The translations under genes were made by a program, and so were the position numbers. From Streptomyces asiaticus (GTDB lineage Bacteria; Actinomycetota; Actinomycetes; Streptomycetales; Streptomycetaceae): a stretch of 64,000 bases of DNA. The notes under the pieces were generated by a model. It saw only the letters and a program-made list of their open reading frames with translations, made no database searches and was not told the DNA's origin. The stretch spans positions 6,882,001-6,946,000 of the forward strand of contig NZ_JAGSHX010000006.1 of NCBI RefSeq assembly GCF_018138715.1. Direction: 5' to 3'. Below, piece after piece: positions 55,189 to 63,411 of the stretch; positions within the stretch are counted from its first letter, which is position 1; each line of letters begins with the position of its first letter.

Positions 55189-56172
55189 GTGACCTCAGCT
55201 TCACTCGCCGAGCGCCTTGACGGACTGCTGTTCTTCCCCGTGACCGCCTACGGTCCCGATGGCGCCCTGGACCTGGAGATCTACCGCGCGCACGTCCGCG
55301 CCGGGATCGAGGCGGGGGCTGGCGCCGTCTTCGCGTGCTGCGGCACGGGCGAGTTCCACGCCCTGACGCCCGAGGAGTTCCACGACTGCGTCGTGGTCGC
55401 CGTGGAGGAGGCCGCCGGGCGGGTGCCGGTGGTCGCGGGCGCCGGGTACGGGACCGCGCTGGCGATCCAGTACGCCAAGCTGGCCGAGCGGGCCGGTGCG
55501 GACGGGCTGCTCGCCATGCCGCCGTATCTGGTCGTGGCCGATCAGGAGGGGCTGATCCGCCACTACAGCGCCCTCGCGGGCGCGACCGACCTCGATATCA
55601 TCGTCTACCAGCGGGACAACGCGGTCCTGGCCCCGGACTCCGTGGCCCGGCTCGCCAAGGTGCCCGGCATCATCGGCCTCAAGGACGGCATCGGCGACCT
55701 CGACCTGATGCAGCGCGTCGTGAGCGCGGTGCGGGCCGACGCCCCCGACGAGGGCTTCCGGTACTTCAACGGGCTGCCGACCGCCGAGCTGACCGGCCTC
55801 GCCTACCGCGGCATCGGCGTGACGCTCTACTCCTCCGCCGTCTTCTGCTTCGTCCCCGAGGTCGCCCTCGCCTTCCACAAGGCGCTGACGACGGGCGACG
55901 ACGAGACCGCCAACAAGCTGCTGGACGGCTTCTACCGGCCGCTGGTCGAGCTCCGCAACCAGGGCCGCGGCTATGCGGTGTCGCTGGTCAAGGCGGGGGT
56001 CCGGCTGCGCGGGCTGGACGTCGGCGAGGTGCGGCCGCCGCTGAGCGAGCCCAGCCCCGCCCACGTCAAGGAGCTGGCCGAGCTGATCGAGCGCGGCATG
56101 GCGCTGGTCGGGGACGGCGACGGGGACGCGGACAAGGGCGGGAACGAGGGCGCGGACGGGGAGGCGCGGTGA
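55189..56172 (+). CDS. kdgD: 5-dehydro-4-deoxyglucarate dehydratase
   Basis: A 327-residue member of the DHDPS/NAL TIM-barrel family. KdgD type is indicated by LDGLLFFPVTAYGPDG, ACCGTGEFHALTPEEF and the Schiff-base lysine K165 in GLKDGIGD. It converts 5-keto-4-deoxyglucarate to alpha-ketoglutarate semialdehyde, CO2 and water. About 25 extra acidic/Gly residues (GDGDGDADKGGNEGADGE) form a variable tail. Start GTG 55189 after agggaga. The stop overlaps the next gene by 4 bases (GTGA), so both are translated together. Confidence 0.93.
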   Translation: MTSASLAERLDGLLFFPVTAYGPDGALDLEIYRAHVRAGIEAGAGAVFACCGTGEFHALTPEEFHDCVVVAVEEAAGRVPVVAGAGYGTALAIQYAKLAERAGADGLLAMPPYLVVADQEGLIRHYSALAGATDLDIIVYQRDNAVLAPDSVARLAKVPGIIGLKDGIGDLDLMQRVVSAVRADAPDEGFRYFNGLPTAELTGLAYRGIGVTLYSSAVFCFVPEVALAFHKALTTGDDETANKLLDGFYRPLVELRNQGRGYAVSLVKAGVRLRGLDVGEVRPPLSEPSPAHVKELAELIERGMALVGDGDGDADKGGNEGADGEAR

Positions 56173-57368
56173 AGGCTTCCGCCTTCGTCTACCCCTGGGA
56201 CGTCGTCGGGGACCCGGACGCCGCGCGCCGCATCGCCGACCTCGGCGTCCAGCAGGTGACGCTGGCCTCCGCCTACCACTCCACCCGGGCCCTGACCCCG
56301 CGCCACCCCGGCCACCGGATCGTCACCGCCCGCCACGCGGCCGTGCTCTACCCGCCGAGCGCGGAGCGCTGGCAGGGGCGCGAGCTGCGGCCGTACGAGC
56401 AGTCATGGGTGCCCGGCGACGATCCGTACGGGGAGGCGGCCGCCGCGCTGGCCGACGCCGGTCTCGAGGTCCACGCCTGGGTGGTGCTCGCGCACAACAC
56501 CCGGCTGGGCGAGGAGCATCCGCGCATCACGGTGCGCAACGCCTATGGCGACCGCTACCCGTGGGCGCCCTGTATCGCCCGCCCCGAGGTGCGCGCCTAT
56601 CTGGTGGGCCTGGCCGCCGAGGCCGCCGTACGGCCCGGCGCCCGCGGCATCGAGCTGGAGTCCTGCGGCTGGTACGGGCTGGCCCATCTGCACGCCCACG
56701 ACAAGATCGGCGGGGTGCCGCTGGGCGGCGCCGGCCAGTACTTGATGTCGCTGTGCTTCTGCGAGAGCTGCGAGGCGGGCTACGCCGAGCTGGGCGCCGA
56801 CCCCGAGGAGCTGCGCGAGCTCGTCGTGCGCGCCCTGCGGCCGGTGTGGACGGGCGAGGCGACCGCGGACGGCGGTGACCGCGCGGGGGAGTGGGCCGAG
56901 GTCGAGAAGCTGCTCGGCGCCGACCACGCCGCGCTCTTCGCGGCCTGGCGCAACCGGATCGCGAGCGGTCTGCGGGCCGAGGCCGTGGCCGCCGTAAGGG
57001 CCGCGGCGGACGAGGACTTCCAGGTCCTGCTGCACGCCGACCCGGCCCCGCACCGGCTCGGGGCCAACGTGGGCGTGGACCCGGCCGATGTGCTGGCTCA
57101 GGCCGACGGGGTCGTACTGCCGTGCACGGGGGGCGAGGCAGTGCGCTCCGGGGTCCTGCCGCCGTTCGTCCCGTACCGGACCGAACGGACCGTGCTCGCC
57201 GCCAACTTCACGGTGGTGGCGGGGATGGGTGGCAGCCCGGCGACGCTGGCCCGGGACGCGGCTCACGCGGTGGAGCTGGGCGCGGACGAGCTCCGGCTGT
57301 ACCACGCCGGTCTGGCCTCGGACCAGGACCTGGCGGCCGTCCGCACGGCCCTGGCCGAGCTGAGCTGA
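56169..57368 (+). CDS. Uncharacterised enzyme-like protein coupled to kdgD, glycosidase-like barrel
   Basis: A 399-residue protein of no known function. It looks like a (beta/alpha)8 enzyme of the glycoside-hydrolase type: strand-like starts KASAFVYPWDVV, QQVTLASAYH, VHAWVVLAHN, ARGIELESCGWYGLAH (a possible catalytic Glu at a strand end), LCFCESCEAGY (Cys motif seen in some GH-like proteins, possible metal site) and LAANFTVVAGMGG. No signal peptide, so cytoplasmic. It overlaps kdgD by 4 bases, strongly linking it to sugar-acid breakdown. It may release or process the uronate/aldarate substrate, but this is inference. In-frame length and start GTG 56169 are sound. Confidence 0.82.
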   Translation: MKASAFVYPWDVVGDPDAARRIADLGVQQVTLASAYHSTRALTPRHPGHRIVTARHAAVLYPPSAERWQGRELRPYEQSWVPGDDPYGEAAAALADAGLEVHAWVVLAHNTRLGEEHPRITVRNAYGDRYPWAPCIARPEVRAYLVGLAAEAAVRPGARGIELESCGWYGLAHLHAHDKIGGVPLGGAGQYLMSLCFCESCEAGYAELGADPEELRELVVRALRPVWTGEATADGGDRAGEWAEVEKLLGADHAALFAAWRNRIASGLRAEAVAAVRAAADEDFQVLLHADPAPHRLGANVGVDPADVLAQADGVVLPCTGGEAVRSGVLPPFVPYRTERTVLAANFTVVAGMGGSPATLARDAAHAVELGADELRLYHAGLASDQDLAAVRTALAELS

Positions 57369-57444
57369 GACGAGCTCGGAGACGCGCAGATCCGGCCCGG
57401 GATGGGCGCGGGTCCGTGGCAATGTACGGCTCCGCCGCGGCCGT

Positions 57445-57492
57445 GTCGCCCATGCGGCTGTGTCGCCCGTGCGGCTTCGCCGCATGGGCGAC
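57445..57492. promoter_or_regulatory. Three-part repeat that can form alternative hairpins
   Basis: The 14-base block gtcgcccatgcggc (57445-57458) is repeated with one change at 57462-57475 and then appears as a perfect inverted copy at 57479-57492. Either copy could pair with the third, giving mutually exclusive hairpins, 130 bases upstream of the MFS gene and 77 bases after the preceding gene. It may be a terminator, an attenuator or a leader structure. Nothing else is noted in this 254-base gap. Confidence 0.6.
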
Positions 57493-57622
57493 CGGCCACG
57501 ACGGCGCCGCGGACAATCGACGGCAGGTCAAGGCACTTCCAGCGGAGCGCCTGGCGGGTTTCCGGGACGGCCCGGCGGATTATCGGAAGCGCGACACCCG
57601 GTGGCATCGCCACGATCGAGGG

Positions 57623-58843
57623 GTGTCGACGAAACGGACCACCACCACCTCACACCGCAGGCCCATCGCGCTGATGTCCCTGGGACATGCCTGCGTGGAC
57701 ATCTACCAGGGAGCGGTGGCCGCGCTGGTGCCGTTCCTCGTCTCGGAACGGGCCTACGGCTACGCCGCCGCCTCCGGCGTCGTACTGGCGGCCTCGCTGC
57801 TGTCGTCCGTCGTACAGCCGCTGTTCGGCGCGCTCACCGACCGGTGGGCCATGCCGTGGCTGCTGCCGGTGAGCACGCTGGTGGGCGGCGCGGGGGTGGC
57901 GCTGAGCGGGGTCACCGGCTCCTACGCGGCGACCCTGGCGGTGGTCGCCGTCTCCGGGATCGGCGTCGCCGCGTACCACCCCGAGTCCGCCCGGGTGGCC
58001 CGGCTCGCCAGCCGGGGCAGCCACACCGCGATGAGCTGGTTCTCCCTCGGCGGCAACATCGGCTTCGCCGCCGCGCCGCTCGCGGTCGCCGCCGTCATCG
58101 CCACCGGCGGTCTGCGCGCCTCCCCGCTGCTGGTCCTCCCCGCCGTCGCCGGAGCCGCCCTGTGCGCGGCCGCGCTACGGGCGCTCAGGGCCCCGGGCGC
58201 GGCGGCCGGGCCCGCGCGGGCGAGCCGCGGGGGAGAGGGGCGGGACGACTGGCCCTCCTTCCTCCGGCTGTCCGGCGCCATCATGTGCCGCTCGATCGTC
58301 TTCGTCGGGCTGAGCGCGTTCATCTCGCTGTATGTGCGCGAGCGCGCGGGCGGCGGCGAACTGGCCGGTACAGCCGCCCTGTTCGTGCTGTACGCCGGCG
58401 GTGCGGTGGGCACGGTGGTGGGCGGCGGGCTCGCCGCCCGCCACGGCCGCGTCCCGGTCGTCCGGTGGTCGTACGCCCTGACCGTCCTCGCCGTCGCGGG
58501 CGTCGTCCTCGTCCCCGGCCCGGCGCTCTACCTCTGCGTGGCCCTCGCCTCGGCCGGGCTCTACGTGCCGTTCTCCCTGCACGTCACCCTCGGCCAGGAC
58601 TATCTGCCCCGCCGCGTGGGCACCGCCAGCGGGGTCACCCTGGGCCTGACCGTCAGCGTCGGCGGCCTGGCCAGCCCCCTCATCGGCGCCCTGGCCGACG
58701 CCACCACCCTCCAGACTGCCCTGTCCCCCCTGATGGCCCTCCCCGCCCTCGGCTGCCTCCTCCTCCGCCCCCTGCGGGAACCCGCCCTCCCCGGAGCCAT
58801 CACCCAACGCCCCCACCCGGCCGAGGCTCCTGAACGGGCGTAA
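57623..58843 (+). CDS. MFS transporter (fosmidomycin-resistance-like)
   Basis: A 406-residue, 12-helix MFS protein. The N-terminus IALMSLGHACVDIYQGAVAALVPFL (in two pieces) and motif SVVQPLFGALTDRW match the FSR/YfcJ-like group. It lies downstream of the kdgD pair and upstream of the GntR set, so a role in sugar-acid or aglycone movement is plausible but not shown. Start GTG 57623 (VSTKRTTTT) is chosen as the first good start after the hairpin leader; the frame is open far upstream by chance. Confidence 0.85.
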   Translation: MSTKRTTTTSHRRPIALMSLGHACVDIYQGAVAALVPFLVSERAYGYAAASGVVLAASLLSSVVQPLFGALTDRWAMPWLLPVSTLVGGAGVALSGVTGSYAATLAVVAVSGIGVAAYHPESARVARLASRGSHTAMSWFSLGGNIGFAAAPLAVAAVIATGGLRASPLLVLPAVAGAALCAAALRALRAPGAAAGPARASRGGEGRDDWPSFLRLSGAIMCRSIVFVGLSAFISLYVRERAGGGELAGTAALFVLYAGGAVGTVVGGGLAARHGRVPVVRWSYALTVLAVAGVVLVPGPALYLCVALASAGLYVPFSLHVTLGQDYLPRRVGTASGVTLGLTVSVGGLASPLIGALADATTLQTALSPLMALPALGCLLLRPLREPALPGAITQRPHPAEAPERA

Positions 58844-58892
58844 GGGCGGGACGCGCCCGGCTCGGCGCTCTCGGCCAGTTTTGTCAGAACCG

Positions 58893-58921
58893 TTGACGAA
58901 CCCCAGGGGCCGCCCTAATTT
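58893..58921 (+). promoter_or_regulatory. Sigma-70-type promoter for the GntR operon
   Basis: TTGACG (58893-58898), 17 bases, TAATTT (58916-58921) is the best promoter match in the window. RNA should start near 58928, inside the operator below, and 54 bases before the GntR ATG. Confidence 0.8.
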
Positions 58922-58922
58922 C

Positions 58923-58960
58923 ATCGCGTCGTACTTCGTATGTCATATATGAGACGCGAT
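58923..58960 (+). promoter_or_regulatory. Operator just downstream of the GntR promoter
   Basis: Perfect arms atcgcgtc (58923-58930) and gacgcgat (58953-58960) enclose a perfect 10-bp palindrome tcatatatga (58943-58952). It overlaps the expected transcription start, so a bound GntR dimer would block its own promoter. Confidence 0.65.
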
Positions 58961-58981
58961 ATGTGAGATCTGAGAGCATCC

Positions 58982-59620
58982 ATGGACATCGCCCCGAGCC
59001 CGATCCCCTCCCGTACCCAATACGTGCTGGAGGCGGTCAAGCACGCGATTCTCACCGGCGGGCTGCGGCCCGGGCAGGCGTTGGTGGAGGCCGAACTGGC
59101 CGCGCAGTTCGGGGTGTCCAAGACGCCCGTGCGGGAGGCGCTCAAGACGCTCGCGGGGCGGGGGCTCGTGGTGATGAGCGAGTACAAGGGGGCCACGGTC
59201 AGGACCGTGGACACCGCGATGGCGCACGCCGTCTACGACGTGCGGCTGCTCCTGGAGCCCGAGGCGCTGCGCCGGACCGTGGCGGCGCGGGCCGGGCTGG
59301 AGGACGCCGGGGCCGCGCTGGAGCGGTCGGACGCGGCCGCCGATCCGGCCGGGCGGTCGCTCGCCAACCGCGACTTCCACCGGGCGCTCTATCTGCCCTG
59401 CGGGAACCCCCTGCTGACCCGGATGCTCGACGAACTGCGCGACCAGGCCGCGCTGGTGTCCGCCATCGCCTGGCAGGCGGTGCCCTCCTGGGAACAGGAG
59501 GCCCGTGAGCACCGGGAGATCCTCGCCCGCGCGCTCGACGGCGACGCCGACGGCGCGGCCCGCGCACTGCACGAGCACATCGCCTCCTTCGTCCGGCGCG
59601 CCTTCCCGGACGGGGAGTAG
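58982..59620 (+). CDS. GntR-family (FadR subfamily) regulator
   Basis: A 212-residue protein. Winged helix at 10-75 (LRPGQALVEAELAAQFGVSK, TPVREALKTLAGRGLV). The C-terminal FCD domain has metal/ligand histidines in NRDFHRALY, REHREILAR and ALHEHI. FCD regulators usually sense organic acids such as gluconate or glucarate. Start ATG 58982. The strong promoter and palindrome just upstream suggest autoregulation, and the two sugar-acid enzymes downstream are the likely targets. About 108 bases with short CAGCACC-like repeats separate it from the next gene. Confidence 0.92.
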   Translation: MDIAPSPIPSRTQYVLEAVKHAILTGGLRPGQALVEAELAAQFGVSKTPVREALKTLAGRGLVVMSEYKGATVRTVDTAMAHAVYDVRLLLEPEALRRTVAARAGLEDAGAALERSDAAADPAGRSLANRDFHRALYLPCGNPLLTRMLDELRDQAALVSAIAWQAVPSWEQEAREHREILARALDGDADGAARALHEHIASFVRRAFPDGE

Positions 59621-59728
59621 CACCCGGCGGCCCCGGCCGCCGACCCCAGCACCCAGCACCCAGCGCACAGCACTCAGCACCATCCGAACAGCTCGTCCCG
59701 ATGCCCAACATCGAGAGAAAGGGTTCGT

Positions 59729-60631
59729 ATGGACTACTCACCGCTGAGGACGGCGCTCGCGGACGTCGTGGCGATCCCGGTGACCCCGTACGACGCCGAG
59801 GGCGCCGTGGACCGCGCCGCCTACCGGGCCCTGCTCCGCCGGCTCCTCGACGGCGGGGTCAAGGCCGTCACCCCGAACGGCAACACCGGGGAGTTCTACG
59901 CCCTCACTCTCGCAGAGCGGCGGCTGGTCACCGAGCTGACCGTCGAGGAGGCCGCCGGGCGGGCCACCGTGCTCGTCGGGGTCGGCCATGACGCGGCCAC
60001 CGCGGTCGAGGCCGCCCGCCACGCCCGCGCCGCCGGAGCCGACATGGTGATGGTCCATCAGCCGGTGCATCCGTACGTCGCCCAGGACGGCTGGATCGAC
60101 TACCACCGCACCATCGCCGAGGCCGTCCCCGAACTGGGCGTGGTGCCGTATCTGCGCAATCCGCTCATCGAGGGCGCGGCGATCGCCCGGCTGGGTGAGG
60201 CGTGCCCCAATGTCATCGGGGTCAAGTACGCGGTCCACGACGCCACCCGCTTCGCGGCCGTGGCGCGCGACGCGGGGCTGGACCGGTTCGTCTGGGTGGC
60301 CGGGCTCGCCGAGCTGTACGCGCCCTCGTACTGGGCGGTCGGCGCCACCGGCTTCACCTCGGGCCTGGCCAACGTGGCCCCCAACGTCTCGCTCAACATG
60401 CTGGGCGCGCTGCGCGCGGGGGACTACCCGGGCGCGATGAAGGTGTGGGAGCAGATCCGGCGGTTCGAGGACCTCAGGGCCGAGCGCCAGTCCGCCAACA
60501 ACGTCACGGTGGTCAAGGAAGCGCTTGCCGCGATGGGCCTGTGCCGGCGCGACGTCCGCGCCCCGAGCAAGCCGCTGCCCGAGCCGAGGCGCGCGGAGGT
60601 CGCCGCGATCGTCGAGGGGTGGTCGGTATGA
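59729..60631 (+). CDS. DHDPS-family lyase, probable 2-keto-3-deoxy sugar-acid dehydratase or aldolase
   Basis: A 300-residue TIM-barrel of the DapA family. Pattern: TPNGNTGEFYALTLAE for the substrate loop, YLRNP in place of YNxP, and the Schiff-base lysine K166 in GVKYAVHD. It is not true DapA: the lysine pathway residues are not conserved and the context is catabolic. Coupled with the IlvD/Edd gene (4-base overlap), it most likely acts on the 2-keto-3-deoxy acid that enzyme makes. Substrate (pentonate or hexonate) not determined. Confidence 0.85.
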   Translation: MDYSPLRTALADVVAIPVTPYDAEGAVDRAAYRALLRRLLDGGVKAVTPNGNTGEFYALTLAERRLVTELTVEEAAGRATVLVGVGHDAATAVEAARHARAAGADMVMVHQPVHPYVAQDGWIDYHRTIAEAVPELGVVPYLRNPLIEGAAIARLGEACPNVIGVKYAVHDATRFAAVARDAGLDRFVWVAGLAELYAPSYWAVGATGFTSGLANVAPNVSLNMLGALRAGDYPGAMKVWEQIRRFEDLRAERQSANNVTVVKEALAAMGLCRRDVRAPSKPLPEPRRAEVAAIVEGWSV

Positions 60632-62367
60632 GTACGCGGCGGAGCGCGCGCAAGCGCCCCGACGAGCTGCGCAGCCACCAGTGGTACGGCACCGACGGCC
60701 TGCGCTCCTTCAGTCACCGGGCCCGCACCCGGCAGCTCGGCTATCTCCCCGAGGAGCACCTGGGCAAGCCGGTCATCGCGATCCTCAACACCTGGAGCGA
60801 CATCAACCCCTGCCATGCGCATCTGCGCGACCGCGCCCAGGCGGTCAAGCGCGGGGTCTGGCAGGCGGGCGGCTTCCCGCTGGAGTTCCCGGTCTCCACG
60901 CTCTCCGAGACCTTCCAGAAGCCCACCCCCATGCTCTACCGCAACCTCCTCGCCATGGAGACCGAGGAGGTGCTCCGCTCGTACCCGGTCGACGGCGCCG
61001 TGCTGCTGGGCGGCTGCGACAAGTCCACCCCGGCGTTGCTGATGGGCGCGGCCAGCGCCGACCTCCCGGCGGTCTTCGTCCCGGCCGGGCCGATGCTGCC
61101 CGGCCACTGGCGCAATGAGGTGCTGGGCTCGGGCACCGACATGTGGAAGTACTGGGACGACAAGCGGGCCGGGCTGATCGGCGACTGCGAGATCTCCGAG
61201 CTGGAGCGGGGGCTGGCCCGTTCACCCGGCCACTGCATGACGATGGGCACCGCCTCCACGCTGACGGCCGCCGCCGAGGCGCTGGGCGTGACCGTGCCCG
61301 GCGCCTCGTCCATCCCGGCCGTGGACTCCGGGCACGACCGGATGGCCGCGGCCTCCGGGTTATGCGTGGTCGAGCTGGTCTGGCAGGACCTCAGGCTCTC
61401 CGAGCTGCTCACCCGGGAGGCGTACGAGGACGCGGTCGCGACCGTGCTCGCCCTGGGCGGCTCCACCAACGCGGTGATCCATCTGATCGCCATGGCGGGC
61501 CGGTCCGGGGTGCGGCTCACCCTCGACGACTTCGACCGGATCGCCCGTACCGTCCCCGTACTGGCCGATCTGCGGCCCGGCGGCCAGTACTTGATGGAGG
61601 ACTTCCACTTCGCGGGCGGGCTTCCGGGCTTCCTCTCCCGGCTGACGGACGTCCTCCACCTGGACCGCCCCACCGTCGCCCATCCCACCCTGCGCGAACA
61701 GCTCGACGGCGCCCTGGTGCACAACCCCGAGGTGATCCGGGACCGCGACCGCCCGCTGGCCGAGGAGGGCGGAGTGGCGGTGCTGCGCGGCAATCTGTGC
61801 CCCGACGGCGCCGTCATCAAGCACATCGCCGCCGAGCCCCGGCTGCTGAAGCACACCGGCCCGGCCGTGGTCTTCGACGACTACCGGACGATGCAGGCCA
61901 CGATCAACGACCCCGGTCTCGGCATCACCGAGGACAGTGTGCTGGTGCTGCGCAACGCCGGACCCCTCGGCGGCCCCGGAATGCCCGAGTACGGGATGCT
62001 GCCGATCCCCGACCATCTGCTGAAGCAGGGGGTGCGGGACATGGTGCGGATCTCCGACGCCCGGATGAGCGGCACCAGTTACGGGGCCTGTGTGCTGCAC
62101 ATCGCACCCGAGTCGTATGTCGGCGGCCCGCTCGCGCTCGTCCGCGACGGCGATCCGATCACCCTCGACGTCGCGGCGCGGGTGCTGCGGCTGGAGGTGG
62201 ACGACACCGAGCTGGAACGGCGCCGGGCGCGGTGGACGGCCCCGCCGCCCCGCTATGAGCGCGGCTACGGCGCGCTCTACCAGGAGCAGATGACCCAGGC
62301 CGACACCGGCTGCGACTTCCGGTTCCTGGCCCGCCCCGGGGCGGTGCCCGAACCGTACGCGGGCTGA
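60628..62367 (+). CDS. IlvD/Edd-family sugar-acid dehydratase (arabinonate dehydratase-like)
   Basis: A 579-residue Fe-S dehydratase. Cluster cysteines are in INPCHAHL, GGCDKSTPALLMG and GDCEISE; SGTSYGACVLHIAPE near the end is typical of the pentonate-type branch rather than IlvD or phosphogluconate dehydratase. Such enzymes convert aldonates (for example L-arabinonate, D-xylonate) to 2-keto-3-deoxy acids. Overlaps the DHDPS-family gene by 4 bases. An unusual T-run (ATTTTTTT) follows within 15 bases of its stop. Confidence 0.9.
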   Translation: MSTRRSARKRPDELRSHQWYGTDGLRSFSHRARTRQLGYLPEEHLGKPVIAILNTWSDINPCHAHLRDRAQAVKRGVWQAGGFPLEFPVSTLSETFQKPTPMLYRNLLAMETEEVLRSYPVDGAVLLGGCDKSTPALLMGAASADLPAVFVPAGPMLPGHWRNEVLGSGTDMWKYWDDKRAGLIGDCEISELERGLARSPGHCMTMGTASTLTAAAEALGVTVPGASSIPAVDSGHDRMAAASGLCVVELVWQDLRLSELLTREAYEDAVATVLALGGSTNAVIHLIAMAGRSGVRLTLDDFDRIARTVPVLADLRPGGQYLMEDFHFAGGLPGFLSRLTDVLHLDRPTVAHPTLREQLDGALVHNPEVIRDRDRPLAEEGGVAVLRGNLCPDGAVIKHIAAEPRLLKHTGPAVVFDDYRTMQATINDPGLGITEDSVLVLRNAGPLGGPGMPEYGMLPIPDHLLKQGVRDMVRISDARMSGTSYGACVLHIAPESYVGGPLALVRDGDPITLDVAARVLRLEVDDTELERRRARWTAPPPRYERGYGALYQEQMTQADTGCDFRFLARPGAVPEPYAG

Positions 62368-62387
62368 GCGAATTTTTTTGTACGGGA

Positions 62388-62429
62388 TACCGAACGTCAT
62401 TCGGTAAGCGCTTCACGGAAGCGCTTCAC
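62388..62429 (+). promoter_or_regulatory. Operators before the sugar ABC permease genes
   Basis: taccgaa-cgtca-ttcggta (62388-62406) is a perfect 7-bp inverted repeat. It adjoins two direct copies, taagcgcttcac (62405-62416) and gaagcgcttcac (62418-62429), each with the palindrome aagcgctt typical of LacI-family sites. It lies 56 bases before the permease start. The binding protein is not known from this window. Confidence 0.65.
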
Positions 62430-62484
62430 CAGACCCCGCACCTCTGAGACCAGACCCCGCACCCCTGAGAACGGAGAAGCAGTC

Positions 62485-63411
62485 ATGGCCCACGCCGTGG
62501 CGAAACCACCCCGGGTCACCCGGTGCCGTACGGGAGGACCGGCCCGCCGCCTCCCGTATCTGCTGATCGCCCCCGCCGGGCTGCTGATGCTGGGCTTCAT
62601 CGCCTATCCGATGCTCAGCGTCCTCTACTACAGCCTGCGGAACTACAACGTCACCAAGCCCTGGCGGAACGGCTACGCGGGCCTGGACAACTTCACCCGG
62701 ATCCTCACCGACGACCCGCAGTTCTGGGACACGCTCGTCTTCAGCGGCAAGTGGGTCGTCACCGAGGTGCTGTCGCAGCTCCTGCTCGGCCTCGTCCTCG
62801 CCCTGCTGGTGAACCAGACCTTCCTCGGCCGCGGTCTCGCCCGCGCCCTGGTCTTCTCGCCCTGGGCCGTGTCCGGGGTGCTGACCACCACCATCTGGAT
62901 GCTGCTCTACAACCCGTCGACCGGCATCAGCCGCTATCTCGCGGACGCGGGGATCGGCACCTACGGCACCTCGGTGCTCTCGGACACCGGGACCGTCTTC
63001 TGGGCCGCCGTCGTCGCCGAACTCTGGCGCGGCGTCCCGTTCTTCGCGATCCTGCTCCTCGCCGACCTCCAGTCCATCCCCAGGGACCTCTACGAGGCGG
63101 CCTCGGTCGACGGCGCGGGCCGGGCGCGGCAGTTCCTGCACATCACCCTGCCGCATCTGAAGGACGCGATCATCCTCTCCACGCTGCTGCGCGGCGTCTG
63201 GGAGTTCAACAACGTCGATCTGCTCTACACCCTCACCGGCGGCGGACCGGCCGGGCAGACCACCACCCTTCCGCTGTACGTCGCCAACACCGGGATCAAC
63301 GGCCACGACTTCGGCTACGCCTCCGCGCTGACCACCGTCGCCTTCGTGATCCTCCTCTTCTGCTCGATCCTCTATCTGCGCCTGAGCACGTTCGGAGGCG
63401 AGGCCAAGTGA
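62485..63411 (+). CDS. Sugar ABC transporter permease, MalF-type
   Basis: A 308-residue membrane protein with six helices. Motifs include LPYLLIAPAGLLMLGFIAYPML and the EAA loop EAASVDGAGRARQFLHITLPHL (in pieces; about residue 208-229), which contacts the ATPase. CUT1-family permease for oligosaccharides or glycosides. No solute-binding protein precedes it here. Overlaps the next gene by 4 bases. Confidence 0.93.
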   Translation: MAHAVAKPPRVTRCRTGGPARRLPYLLIAPAGLLMLGFIAYPMLSVLYYSLRNYNVTKPWRNGYAGLDNFTRILTDDPQFWDTLVFSGKWVVTEVLSQLLLGLVLALLVNQTFLGRGLARALVFSPWAVSGVLTTTIWMLLYNPSTGISRYLADAGIGTYGTSVLSDTGTVFWAAVVAELWRGVPFFAILLLADLQSIPRDLYEAASVDGAGRARQFLHITLPHLKDAIILSTLLRGVWEFNNVDLLYTLTGGGPAGQTTTLPLYVANTGINGHDFGYASALTTVAFVILLFCSILYLRLSTFGGEAK

